A stretch of 64,000 bases of DNA from Corticium candelabrum (lineage: Eukaryota > Porifera > Homoscleromorpha > Homosclerophorida > Plakinidae): the NCBI RefSeq assembly GCF_963422355.1, contig NC_085101.1, positions 3,741,090 through 3,805,089 of the forward strand, written 5' to 3'. The position numbers and the translations under genes were made by a program. Below are positions 1 through 11,470 of the stretch, one piece after another (positions within the stretch are counted from its first letter, which is position 1; every line of letters begins with the position of its first letter). The notes under the pieces were generated by a model. That model ran no database searches, was not told the origin of the DNA, and saw only the letters and a list, made by a program, of their open reading frames with translations.

Positions 1-404
1 TCTGTTTATAGTATCAGTAGATTTTACCATCGGCCGTTTCCAATATTGAGTTATCCAATCTCTTGTCAAGCTGACACTGAGTACAGGTTAGAAAATACTG
101 AGATGCAGAGCAAGAAGTCTAGCTCAGTGCGTTGATATGCCCGTCAGCAGTTTGTACTAAATGAACAACCCAATCGAAGCCTTCATTTGCTTTATGAGTA
201 ATGTTACATTTTATTAAGCTAGAACTAAAACAACCCGAATTACAAAAGACATCAAGAGAGTTAACGAACATAAGGATTACACCGACATGGCAAGCAAACG
301 TAATGTGGCTAACGCAAAATTGATTCTATTCGACACTATTTGAACAGTCGGGCAACAACACTCACACAGCAACACCATTTTGCACCATACGACATAGTAT
401 GAAA
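1..404. repeat. 3' flank of GH2 copy A, segmental duplication
   Basis: This stretch has no gene. It is near-identical to the DNA downstream of the other two GH2 copies (about 3560-3962 and 17070-17474), including the shared run around 'gtatcagtagatttt'. It marks the left end of the duplicated GH2 module, which continues beyond the window. Confidence 0.8.
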
Positions 405-867
405 TCATTTGTGCTGCACTATTGATCCTCTAGCCACTTGCAGCACACCAAACTGATCGGAATCGGATACAGCAAGAATGGTCACTTGATCACTTCCTAG
501 ACCCTCTACTGTGGCCTTCACAACAATATCAACCATCGGTGCCGACACGACGTCAGGAGGCAAAATAATCGTGCGACGACTCCCTCACTATCAATTTCCC
601 TCATACGATACCGATGATGAGCTGAAGACGCGTGATCAGCCGTCACCTGTATGATAGCACGAGCCAACCCATGAAACGCGCTCCTCCACATCACCTTATT
701 CGGTTCGTGACAGATCGGATCTCCATTGCCAACGCCAATAATACGGCCTGGACAGCTGGAAATGCTAAAGGTAACGTTGTGTGAAGCAGAGTTGACGACT
801 CGACCTTTAGAGTCAACTATAGAAGCCCTCACCATACCAGCATCTTGTCCGTTCATAACGAGAGCTT
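405..867 (-). pseudogene. 3' fragment of GH2 glycosidase (copy A)
   Basis: The fragment matches only the last 150 or so codons of the intact GH2 gene at 17475-20405, the C-terminal domain with the GNGDP..HEPN motif. Homology stops abruptly at about 867, inside the codons following MNGQDAG, where the sequence switches directly to the 3' flank of dispanin copy 1. A one-base deletion after the IDSEG motif shifts the frame, so the end reads as unrelated residues. It has no start, no catalytic domain and cannot encode an enzyme. The junction at 867 is a duplication or deletion breakpoint. Confidence 0.9.
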
Positions 868-1020
868 AAAAAATTTCCTGCTCGCTGCGTTACATGCATA
901 GGCTTGCACTAAAGCATAATTATGTTGCACACCTACTGTGATGTAATACTTGGCCACAAACCTGGACTACTTCTTACACCTATGTATGTATACTGTCTAG
1001 GATTGATGTTGCATTAGAAA

Positions 1021-1622
1021 TCAGACTATACTAGCAACCATCACAATGACAATCACAATCACAATGAAACCGATAACAATTCCGATCATACTCAAACTGC
1101 GTGCACTCCTGGACGCGTTCATCGCACCGACGTGATCTCCCACACTCAGAGCATCTCAAACCCGTACAACAAAGAAACCATTGCAATGCACTACGTTGTG
1201 GGTGTGCCGGAAACAAATAGAACGAAATCTGGTCTTCCTGCACAAACACCAAATCATGTCTAACCATCATTGAGCTCATCAGCGCGCATATTCCGATCGG
1301 ACAACAGCAACACAGCAAAGTCACCAGCGACAAGCCCATGTAATCATTCACATTTTCAACTAGGACGACCTCTAGACGAAGACGAAGCGAAGCAGGTAGT
1401 TTTTATGCTGAGCGACCCATTTGACCTGCGTAGGTGGTACTATGAATTGGGGGTGCTGGGCATTGAGATACATCATCGGTTGAGGCTGCTGTGTGTTGGG
1501 ATACTGCGGTGGTTGAGATGGCGGATAGTAGGAACCTGGGGGCGGTGGCTGTTCATGAACTGTAGCTTTGGTGGCAACTCGTCAGGATCCTTCTTTTCCA
1601 CAGGGGCAACGTTAGATTCCAT
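1021..1622 (-). pseudogene. CD225/dispanin pseudogene (copy 1)
   Basis: This is the same three-exon gene as the intact copy at 8513-9129. The start MESNVAPVEKK (ATG at 1622) and the CD225 core NDYMGLSLVTLLCCCCPIGI are visible. A short deletion in the proline-rich first exon shifts the frame after DELPP. The acceptor before exon 3 reads GG instead of AG. The Arg codon opening exon 3 has become TGA (GTT TGA against GTT CGA in copy 2). The C-terminal membrane segment is still recognisable. Three independent lesions make a functional product unlikely. Confidence 0.85.
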
Positions 1623-3180
1623 CGCAGCGGCAAAAAATCTTCTAGAGAGTACAGTACAGCACACACACTGCGCAATAACAGGTATCCGAGTTTTAATGAC
1701 GTCTTATCCTTCACAGGACGTGCATTTCTGTACGTCCCACATCGTTACATAAATAACTCTCCGTACCGAGTACGACGCGTCTTCTAATCAGTTCATAATT
1801 GGATGTACAAGAAAGCTCTGCGGATGTCGGAAAAGGGGAGGGGCTGTCAGGAAAGTGTACTTTCGCGTATACCCCCGCGCGTCTGACTTCCGGGCAAAGG
1901 ACGAGCAAGTAAAGTAAAAGTCAGTACAGCCTCTGGTACGTACAGCTCCTAAATTCTAGTACAGTACGTCCTTTCTTTCTTGACAAAAACAAAACCAAAA
2001 TTGCCACTCTAGTTGGACGGACACATAGACTCTGTAATATCTAATTAGCTAATTAGGTACACGTATGGCTCGAGATCTAGAAACAACACTATTTTACAGA
2101 GCTTTTGTGCCATGGCAACGGAGCCAAAATTAAGTCCAGAGAACTTTTCTTTGGCTCCAGTAGGATACTACAAGTAATACCATCCAGATGACACCGATTC
2201 ACCATCCGGGGAAAGACGAAGGTGGAAAGAGACTGAGTCGAGTCTATTCATTCTCTGCACTTAGCTCTAGAGGTGAGAAGAAAGAAGATTGAATGAGTGC
2301 AGCTTTTGAAATCGATGTCTCATAAAAGCATCAATATCATGACTTGATTTCTTTGGTAGAATTTTAAAAACTTTTTCTCTGAAAAAAAAGAAATATAAAT
2401 AGATGTAGGGATTGTGTAAAATGTAACAGAAACAAGATCTATAGATAATAGGAAGCCAGACATCATTAGTGAATCCTTCCAACGCCCAAAATGTAAAATC
2501 TAGGGAATGTGGGGGTTGGAAGGATTCACTAATGATGTCTGTATTTGGTTCATATTATCTATAGATCTGTGTGCTACGCAGATCGCAGACAATTTCAGAC
2601 TAGACCGGACAATGGCAAATATGATCGAATTTCACACTTTGATGCTAGACTCTTTCATAAACGCGTTTGGCCTATCTAATTGGCTCTTCGTCCATTGCCC
2701 CTGGTTGCCATGGACAAGCAATTGCAAATACTGCTCCGTGATTGGCCCAAACTGTGCAATAGCATTGATGACGGTCGTTGGATCAAATCTGCTTGAAAGA
2801 AACACAATTTATAATTAATTAACATTGATTTCGGTTTCTCTAGCCACCAAAACAATAGAGTTCGGGTAATTCTAAAGTGTTTTCTCAAGTTTCACAGCCG
2901 TATGTAACGTACAAAAACAGATATACGTGGAGAAGACGAAGAACAAAATTGGCGCATGGGCCTCCGAGGATAGCAACTGTTTTCTAGGTTGTTAGATGAC
3001 TAGTGACCAAAACAAAAATAGGATATAGTACAGGACGTACAAGCATTTCATTTCGTTGATTTTAACAACTTTTAGTCTTCATTTACTATGTTTTCTAAGA
3101 GTGCAAAAAGACAACCACGCCCCCACAACGCTCCAAAACCAGGGCAATAACCTACATGCAGGGTACTACCGTACCCTGTG
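1623..3180. other. Non-coding upstream flank of dispanin copy 1
   Basis: No supported gene. The first 800 bases repeat the upstream flank of dispanin copies 2 (9130-9940) and 3 (15740-16680). The interval 2436-2572 is a long inverted repeat. The stretch about 2645-2760 is a dispersed repeat with a diverged relative at about 61020-61130. Confidence 0.6.
2436..2572. repeat. Imperfect palindrome, foldback element
   Basis: The two arms read 'agatctatagataat...' and '...attatctatagatct', and share the internal run 'catcattagtgaatccttcc' with its reverse complement 'ggaaggattcactaatgatg'. The arms are about 50 bp around a short centre. The left arm recurs at 9916-9942 upstream of dispanin copy 2, where the rest has been replaced by an (AAG)n tract. 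Confidence 0.75.
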
Positions 3181-3962
3181 ATTATTTAATTATGGTATTG
3201 TAGTTGTCGCTAGAAATTGGGCAATTTGGCATTTGCGAAATAATTAGAATACCAGGAATTTTTTGGAGTCTAGATTGACGTTGGCTCCAGCCACTGAATG
3301 CTTGGTCACTGGTGTCTAGGCTGTGACCCACATGGCTCGACACGGGAAAACCAACTGCACCCCTGCCGTGTTGTTGTCGGTGTTTTACGTAGTGTCATGC
3401 AAGGTCTCAGTCTGTGTTCGCGTTGTCAATGCTTTGGCATTGGTCTTCTTTGCTGTGGCCAGTTAACTTACTAGGGAGTGAATGTCTTGTGATTACTGTT
3501 GCTTGTCTGTGACTCCTGCTCTGTTCTGGTGTCTTCTCTGAATGCGTCCTTCTTAGATGTACTCTGTTTTTCGTATCAGTAGATTTTGCCATCGGGCGTT
3601 TCCAATATTGAGTTATACAATCTCTTGTCAAGCTGACACTAAGTACAAACTGCTGACGGGCATAGCAACGCACTGAGCTAGACTTCATGTTCTGCAGCTC
3701 AGTATTTTTCCAACCATTAGCAAATGAACAATCCAATCGAAGCCTTCATTTGCTTTATGAGTAATGTTAGATTTTACTAGTTAAGCTAGAACTAAAAAAA
3801 CCGAATTACAAAAGACATCAACACAATTAACGAACAAAAGGATTACACCGAGCAAACGTAATGTGGCTAACGCAAAATTGATTCTATCCGACACTATTTG
3901 AACAGCCGGGCAACAACACTCACACAGCAACACCATTTTGCACCACACGACATAGTATGAAA

Positions 3963-6405
3963 TCATTTGTGCTGCACTATTGATCTTCTAGCCACTTGCA
4001 GCACACCAAACTGATCGGAATCGGATACAAAATGAATGGTCACTTGATCACTTCATACACACTCTACTGTGGCCTTCACAACAATATCAACCATCGGTGC
4101 CGACACGACGTCAGGAGGCAAATAATCGTGCGACGCCCCCCTCACTATCAATTTCCCTCATACGATACCGATGATGAGCTGAAGACGCGTGATCAGCCGT
4201 CACCTGTATGATAGCACGAGCCAACCCATGAAATGCGCTCATCCACGTCATCTTATTCGGTACGTGACAAAACGGATCTCCATTGTTAACGCCAATAACA
4301 CGGCCTGGACCGCTGGGAATGCTAAAGGCAACGTTGTGTGAAGCAGAGTTGACGACTCGACCTTTAGAGTCAACAATAGAAGCCCTCACCATACCAGCAT
4401 CTTGTCGGTTCATAACGAGAGCCTTCCCCGTTCCCGTATCCATACTTGGTACATCTACCGACAATTTGATAGCGGCTGGGTTGCCTGTTGTCTCTAACGT
4501 ATAGGATGCAACCACATGGCCTGCAGTCACCATTCCTACCGCAGTAAGATTTCCGGTGACGTAATCAACGTTGTCCCATTCTGCCCAACCTAGCCAACTG
4601 ATTGTCTTTACTCCTTGAGATTTACCATTCACGAACAGTTCCGCCAGCGGAGCATTCGTGTACGCCTGGATGTTCCGTGTGCTGCCTCCCACATCCGCCT
4701 CCCAGTGCTGAACAATATATATCATGAAACCCGAATTACTATCCGCAGATAGCCAAGATGGTGATGTTGGATTGCCGAGCATGGGAGCACGGTAAGTGAG
4801 ATCATCAGAGCTGGAACTCATGTTTGTCGAATTTAGAAGAAACCACGCTTTGTACCAAAATGCTGATGCCTTGGAAAATCCAGCCAGATCAATAGATCCG
4901 AATGACGAAGACACCATGGGCCACCCGTTGCAGCACGGTTATCCATAGTAATCAAACAGAGTCCACACGAGTGTCCTGGCGACAAACTCGCGATATAATT
5001 CTACACCATTTTGACCGGAGTTGCAGTTTCCGTTGACATTTCCAACGCTAGGTCGACAGCTGTTGGACGTGTCTTCGCCACGATTGGTGATACACGAACA
5101 TCATTCGGAACCGATTGTTGGTATCTTGGGGAAATCTTTGTGAAAGCCATCAAAATCGTTTCCGTTCCGGTGAGAAAACCCTTGGACATCTAGTTCAGGA
5201 GAGAGAGAGAGAGAGTCACCCAATCGGCCGTTCATGTTGGCACCAACAGGACGGTACGGATCTTCCTGTTTGGACACCGTCTTGAACATCTGGCCCACTT
5301 CTCCTGGTGCTGGACCGTCACTCTCCATGCAACCACCCTCGTTGCAAAACGACCAAACCATGACACTGGGATGGTTGCGATCACGTCTCACCATATCTCG
5401 CTGATTCATCAACCACATACTGTTATTACCAAAATCCCTATTTTCGTCCCATACAACCACACCGAGTTGATCAAGAATGTCAAGCAAAACCGGTATTGGT
5501 GGATTGTGTGACATACGCCAGGAGTTGCCACCAACCGCTCTGAGCATTTGAGCTCGAAAGAGATTGACTCTGTCTGGAACTGCCACCCCCACTCAAGTGA
5601 AATCATTGTGATCACAAAAACCTCGCAATTTATACGGAACGTTGTTCAAGAAGAATCCCTGGTTAGGATCCAATTCGGCAAGCCTTGCTCCAACAGTTGT
5701 GCTAAAAATGTCGAGAAGTGTAGATCCAGCCATGACGGACATATGCAAAGTGTACAAGTATGGACGGGGAGTACTCCAGAGCTCAGCCTTTGAAATCTTA
5801 AAACTTGCCTTAGCCACCTCAGTCATATTAGAAGAAACAGAAACGGATGCCGACGTTGCTTCAACAACTTCTTCCCCATTCTCATCAAACAAAGCAAAAT
5901 AGACTACAACGTTTTTTGCAGATTGAGTCAAAGCGTCGTTAGTGACTTCAGCGGTTGCCATAAATGTCGCACTATCCCAATATTGACCATTCGTTGCATC
6001 ACTAGTTTCATGATCATGTATTTCTCCTGTCACCTCCGATGCACCATACAGACCTTCTACGAACAGATGAACATGATTTGTTCGGATGAGATAAGTGTGA
6101 CGGTAAATCCCACCGCCTTCATACCACCAGCCTGTTCCGCCAGCTGCTGTGCACATGACAGTCAGAACGTTCTCATTCGCCTCCCCGGTACCATACAGTA
6201 CGTTGCTGACATTGTCAAGACGAACAGAGAAACTGGTGTATCCCGACTGATGGTAGAGAAGAAACTGACCGTTGAGATAGATCATGCTGGCACAACATAA
6301 TCCCTCGAAATAAACCCAGATCGAACTGCCTTTTCAGTAAGACGGGAGATTAAAATGTTTGCGGTACCAACACATGTTTTGCGGCAAGTAGGCGTGGCTT
6401 CTCGG
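3963..6405 (-). pseudogene. GH2 glycosidase pseudogene (copy B)
   Basis: The copy aligns to residues of about 165-976 of the intact GH2 protein at 17475-20405. One reading frame runs almost throughout but is broken by three in-frame stops: TGA at 5593-5595 (Gly to stop after HNDFT), TGA at 5101-5103 (Cys to stop directly after the nucleophile motif TIGSE) and TAA at 4939-4941 (Glu to stop in DYYGE). A base loss near 4125 shifts the last codons. The first 165 or so codons, including the signal peptide and the cysteine-rich insert, are missing. Homology ends at about 6405 and is replaced by unrelated DNA leading into a (GT)n tract. An (AG)n slip near 5205 adds two codons in frame. Confidence 0.92.
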
Positions 6406-6641
6406 CCATATCCATATCTTCAAGGACTGCCCGCACGTTGAACATCGTTGAAATTGTCATTGGTTCTCTCATCGTGGTTGGTGTTATTGTGACAGTGGTA
6501 GTGACCAGGGTCACTCTTTGCTAAAAGTATGACCGCTACCATCACCACTGCTGACTGGAGCATTTTCTCCTGTGTCTTTGTGTTGACACCAGACTGACTG
6601 CTTGTAATGATATAGGTGGTAGTACCTAAGTACGCATCTGT

Positions 6642-6721
<80 letters not shown>
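6642..6721. repeat. (GT)n microsatellite
   Basis: About 40 uninterrupted GT units lie near the broken 5' end of GH2 copy B. Small reading frames through it (poly-His-Thr on the minus strand) are artefacts. Confidence 0.95.
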
Positions 6722-6724
<3 letters not shown>

Positions 6725-6896
6725 CTAGCTGGCTGTAGTGAAAGTAGAAGGGTTGGAGCATGGAAAGTGACTTCATTGTAAATTGAAATCAGTGATTCAA
6801 GTTCGTTTTCAAAGTCTTTTCTTGTTCTGTGGCTAACTGCTAGGGTTCTGGTTCCACTAGGGACGTCAAGGTGCTTTACACCATGATGGTAGGTAG

Positions 6897-7005
6897 TAGC
6901 CTCGCCCCAGACGCGGTGTTGATTGCAGTGGATGAGCTGCCATCACTCTAGGGGTGTCCCCACATCCGGGACTGCAATCACACTGCCTCCTCTGGGGCGA
7001 GGCTA
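6897..7005. mobile_element. Foldback MITE, TAGCCTCG family
   Basis: The ends are 'tagcctcgccccaga' and the inverse 'tctggggcgaggcta', with a second matching block (gattgcagt / actgcaatc) further in. The arms form a long hairpin. The element lies within duplicated module R. Confidence 0.7.
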
Positions 7006-7512
7006 CTGTGGTATTTGGTACCCTGTAAGTACAGCTGAAAATACCATGTGAGGTTGCAAGTCAAAATTTGGACCCAAATTGTGGCATCGAGAGGGTCTTA
7101 CTACTGTTGATGTTAATATTTGAAAGTAAGTTCCTTCAATATTCATCCTACCGTTGCACCAACTCTTGTCACTTGACTTGTGCTAGTTTATGACAAATAA
7201 ACCAAACCTGTTTTTTCAAAATTATTCTGAGCACAATTTAGGATCCTAATTCTCAACAAATGATTATTAATTAATTACCTCCAAAACTTTTGTCGTCCTT
7301 TAGAAGAAAATCAGCAAAGCTAAAGGAAATGAAGAAGCACTGAAGTGCTACACCCTCAACTGCTACAAAGCGTTCATCCACCCTAATTAAGTGGTCTGGG
7401 GGTCCGGTTGTGGCTGTCATAACTGGTCCGGGGACCAATTGTGGTTGCCATAGTTGGTCTGATATTGCCATAAGACTTAAAGTTGTCCCGGACCCTACCC
7501 CAACCTCTGTAA

Positions 7513-7538
7513 CCCTAACCCTAACCCTAACCCTAACC
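7513..7538. repeat. Interstitial (CCCTAA)n
   Basis: About four and a half perfect CCCTAA units, the metazoan telomere motif, ending in CCCCAAC. It sits inside the duplicated module and is not at a chromosome end. Confidence 0.85.
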
Positions 7539-7713
7539 CCAACGCTGTATAAAGCGAGCCCGGGACCAGTCATGGCTAGGACCAGTTTCATGACAGGGCA
7601 CAGTTTTCATGATTTTTTGGGCAAGTGCCTAGTGTAACGTTCTAGCTGACTTCGTCTAATGTTCCATCTTCCCATCCCATCCTGTACACCGCTCTTGTAC
7701 GGTGATAACACAC

Positions 7714-7790
7714 TAGCCTCGGCTTCCCAGACCCTGATTCAAAATCGTCCAGTTTTGAATCAGCGCTACATGGGTCTGGGAGGCCGAGGC
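7714..7790. mobile_element. Foldback MITE, TAGCCTCG family
   Basis: Inverted ends 'tagcctcggcttcccagaccc' and 'gggtctgggaggccgaggc' flank a short second hairpin around 'ttcaaaatcgtccagttttgaa'. The whole 77 bp is a nested palindrome. Confidence 0.7.
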
Positions 7791-8512
7791 GCATGACACA
7801 CTGCATGCAGCTGCTCGCTTTAGCTGCAACGAAAACGAGAGTCTGCACTATAGGAGTGAATTTTGAATTTGCAGAAGTCGCTCGCTCTTTCTAGAATTTT
7901 TAGAAGTTGTACACGTGCCTGTGTTCACGAGCTTGTCGGGAGTCTTTCTTCTCCATGGCAATCTACATATGCACACAAATAAAATAGCTCAATCTTCCCT
8001 GTCTCTGTGGTCGTCTTGCCAACATTATACCCTGGTCTTTCAGCGGGATGGTGCTTCTCTGTAAAAGCTGACCCTCTTAAAAGGTAACCATACCTAAAAT
8101 ACTGTGCTAGAAAGAATAGTTACTATTTTGGTAAACGGTACACACACGAAAAGAACTTATATTTGCTGTTCCATCTACATTACTTCGACATATTCTAGTA
8201 CTGCTAAGTTTTAGCAAGCAGCTTACCGCCAAATATCTACCTATGCATAGTAAGAAAAAGGAAGTTCATTTTTAAGGAAGTTCACTTTCAATCTGTAAGC
8301 ACATACAGAATTTAGGGGTAGAAAACGTGGGAGCCAAGAAGCCATGGCCCTAAAAAATTTTCCTGCTGGCTGCATTACATGCATAAGCTTGCACTAAAGC
8401 ATAATTATGTTGCACACCTACTGTGATGTAATGCTTGGCCCCAAACCTCAACAACTTCTTACACCTATGTATGTATACTGTATATGATTGATGTTGCATT
8501 AGAAATCAGTCT

Positions 8513-9129
8513 CTATCTAGCGAAGGTCACCACCACTCCCACAATCATAATGACAATCACAGTGCAACCGATAATAATTCCGACGATATTCAAACTGCGT
8601 GCACTCTTGGACGCGTTCATCGCACCGACGTGATCCCCCACCCTCAGAGCATCTCGAACCTGTACAACAAAGAAACCATTGCAATGCACTACGTTGTGGG
8701 TGTGCCGGAAACAAATAGAACAAAATTCGGTCTTCCTACACAAACACCAAATCATGTCTGACCCTCATTGAGCTCATCAGAGCGCATATTCCGATCGGAC
8801 AACAGCAACACAGCAAAGTCAGCAGCGACAAGGGCATGTAATCATCCACATGTCCAACTGTGACGATCTGTAAACGAAGACGGAGTGAAACAGGTAGTTT
8901 TTTTATGCTGAGCGACCCATTTGACCTGTGTAGGTGGTACCATGAATTGGGGGTGCTGGGCATTGGGATACATCATCGGTTGAGGCTGCTGTGTGTTGGG
9001 ATACTGCGGTGGTTGAGATGGGGGATAGTAGGAACCGGAGGGCGGCGGCTGTTCATGTCCCAGAGAACTGTAGCTTGGTGGAAACTCGTCAGGATCCTTC
9101 CTTTCAACAGGGGCAACGTTAGATTCCAT
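8513..9129 (-). CDS. CD225/dispanin family membrane protein (copy 2, intact)
   Basis: Predicted exons are 8926-9129, 8763-8867 and 8513-8659, all joined in phase 0, giving 151 residues. Exon 1 is a proline/tyrosine/glutamine-rich cytosolic tail with PPSY, YYPPSQPPQYP and PMMYP motifs. Exon 2 holds the CD225 core: V-G-H-V-DDYMPLSLLTLLCCCCPIGICAL, a membrane-associated segment with clustered, possibly palmitoylated cysteines. Exon 3 has the VRDALRVGD...A..ASKSARSLN loop followed by a hydrophobic membrane segment of about 20 residues. The first intron is supported by comparison: the A-run inside it has 5, 7 and 6 bases in the three copies, which would shift the frame if it were coding. The family includes IFITM and PRRT proteins (membrane fusion, trafficking). 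The function here is unknown. Confidence 0.85.
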
Positions 9130-9940
9130 CGCAGCGGTAACAAATGTTCTAGAAGTACAGTACAGCACGCACACTTCGCAATAACAGATATCCGGGTTTT
9201 AATGACGTCATATCCTTGATAGGACGTGCCATTTCTGTACATCCCACATCATTACGTACTCTCCGTATCGTGTACGACGCGTATTCTAATCAGTTCATAA
9301 TTGGATGTACAAGAGGGCTCTGCGGATGTCTGAAAAGGGGAAGGGCTGTCAGGAAAGAGTAGTTTCGCGTGTACCCCTGCGCGTCTGACTTCCGGGCAAA
9401 AGACGAGTAAGTAAATTAAAGTAAAAGTTAGTACAGCCTCTGGTACGTACAGCTCCTAAATTATAGTACAGTAAGTCCTTTCTTTCTTGACAAAACAAAA
9501 ACAAAATTACCACTCTAATTGGACACATAGACTGTAATATTTAATTATGTACACGTATGAAATAACACTATGTTACAGGGCTATTGTACAATGGCAACGG
9601 AGCCAAAATTAAAGTTGGTGACTCCAGAGAACTGTTCTTTGGCTCCAGTAGGATACTACAAGTAATACCATCCGGATGACCCCAATTGACCATCCGGGGA
9701 TAACGAAGGCGGAAAGAGACTGAGTCGAGTCTATTCATTCTCTGCACTTAGCTCTAGAGGTTAGAAGAATAAAGAATGACTGAGTGCAGCTTTTAAAATC
9801 GATGCCTCATTGAAGCTTCAATATCATGACTTGATTGCTTTGGTAGAATTCTAGAAACTTTTTCTCTGAAAAAAAAGAAATAGATATAGGGATTGTATAA
9901 AAAGTAACAGAAACAAGATCTATAGATAATAGGAAGCCAG

Positions 9941-9961
9941 AAGAAGAAGAAGAAGAAGAAG

Positions 9962-9993
<32 letters not shown>

Positions 9994-10091
9994 GAAGAAG
10001 AAGAAGAGGGAGAGGGAGAGGGAGAGGGAGAGGAAGAGGGAGAGGAAGAGGAAGAGGAAGAGGAAGAGGAAGAGGAAGAAGAAGAAGAAGA
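9941..10091. repeat. (AAG)n / (GAGAGG)n purine tract
   Basis: About 150 bp of AAG repeats grade into GGGAGA and GGAAGA repeats, pure purine on the plus strand. It replaces the right arm of the palindrome seen at 2436-2572 and abuts the second module R copy. Confidence 0.95.
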
Positions 10092-10105
10092 ATGATGGTA
10101 GGTAG

Positions 10106-10214
10106 TAGCCTCGCCCCAGACGCAGTGTTAATTGCAGTGGATGAGCTGCCATCACTCTAGGGGTGGCCCCGCATCTGGGACTGCAATCACACTGCCTCCT
10201 CTGGGGCGAGGCTA
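10106..10214. mobile_element. Foldback MITE, TAGCCTCG family
   Basis: Same element as at 6897-7005, carried along by the duplication. The ends are 'tagcctcgccccaga' and 'tctggggcgaggcta'. Confidence 0.7.
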
Positions 10215-10708
10215 CTGTGGTATTTGGTACCCTGTAAGTACAGCTGAAAATACCATGTGAGGTGCCTGTCAAAATTTGGACCCAAATTGTGGCATGAAGA
10301 GGGTCTTACTACTGTTGATGTTAATATTTGAAAGTAAGTTCCTTCAATATTCATCCTACCGTTGCACAAACTTTGTCACTTGACTTCTGGTTTATAACAA
10401 ATAAACCAAACCTGTTTTTTCAAAATTATTCTGAGCACAATTTACGATCCAAATTCTCAACAAATGATTATTAATTAATTACCTCCAAAACTCTTGTTGT
10501 CCTTTAGAAGAAAACCAGCAAAAGCTAAAGGAAATGAAGAAGCACTGAAGCGCTACACCCTCAACTGCTACACAGCATTCATCCACCATAATTAACTGGT
10601 CTGGGGGACTGGTTGTGGCTGCCATAACTGGTCCGGGGACCATAGTGGTTGCCATAGTTGGTCCAGTATTGCCATAAGACTTAAAGTTGTCCCGGACCCC
10701 TACCTCTC

Positions 10709-10732
10709 TAACCCTAACCCTAACCCTAACCC
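10709..10732. repeat. Interstitial (CCCTAA)n
   Basis: About four CCCTAA units at the position equivalent to 7513-7538 in the second module R copy. Confidence 0.85.
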
Positions 10733-10899
10733 CAACACTGTGTAACGCTAGCTTGGGACCAGTCATGACTAGGACCAGTTTCATGGCAAGGCACAGTTTT
10801 TATGATTTGTTCGGCAAGTGCCTAATGTAACGTTCTAGCTGACTTTGTCTAATTTTCCCATCCCATCCTGTACAACGCTCTTGTACAGTGATGACACAC

Positions 10900-10986
10900 T
10901 AGCCTCGGTCTCCCAGACCCGTGTAGCGCCTGATTCAAAATCGTCCAGTTTTGAATCGGCGCTACACGGGTCTGGGAGGCCGAGGC
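10900..10986. mobile_element. Foldback MITE, TAGCCTCG family
   Basis: Same element as at 7714-7790 but with both 'gtgtagcgcc' and 'ggcgctacac' arms preserved, so the hairpin is longer. Confidence 0.7.
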
Positions 10987-11470
10987 GTATGACACACTGC
11001 ATGCAGCTGCTCGCTTTAGCTGCAACGAAAATGAGGGTCTGCACTATAGGAGTGAATTTTGGATTTGCAGAAGTCGCTCGCTCTTTCTAGAATTTTTAGA
11101 AGTTGTACACGTGCCTGTGTTCACGAGCTTGTCGGGAGTCTTTCTTCTCCATGGCAATCTACATATGCCCACAAATAAAGTAGCTAAATCTTCCCTGTCT
11201 CTGTGGTCGTCTTGCCAACATTATACCCTGGTCTTTCAGCAGGATGGTTTTTCTCTGTAAAAGCTGACCCTCCTAAAAGGTAACTATACCTAAAATACTG
11301 TGCTAGAAAGAATAGTTACTATTATTGGCAAACGATACACAAGAAAAGAACTTGTATTTGCGGATCCATCTACATTACTTCGACATATTCTAGTACTGCT
11401 AAGTTTTAGCAAGCAGCTTACCGCCAAACATCTACCTATACATAGTAAGAAAAAAGAAGTTCATTTATAA

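Larger units (their letters stand above)
6884..8290. repeat. Duplicated module R, copy 1
   Basis: About 1.4 kb nearly identical to 10093-11470. In the same order it contains a foldback element, an A/T-rich spacer, a short CCCTAA-type telomeric repeat and a second foldback element. No coding capacity was recognised. Confidence 0.85.
10093..11470. repeat. Duplicated module R, copy 2
   Basis: Near-identical to 6884-8290, with small insertions and deletions only. Copy 1 lies downstream of dispanin copy 2 in gene terms and copy 2 upstream of it, so the pair brackets that gene. Confidence 0.85.

Noticed and set aside
4283-5793. Plus-strand frames of 60-81 codons over the GH2 pseudogene (also repeated at 17797-19997)
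   Set aside because: They are antisense shadows of the GH2 coding strand.
7513-7538. Chromosome end
   Set aside because: Only four to five telomere units, followed by ordinary genic sequence on both sides and duplicated elsewhere in the window.
9793-10272. Minus-strand frame of 159 codons rich in Phe, Leu and Ser
   Set aside because: It runs through the (AAG)n/(GAGAGG)n tract and matches no family.
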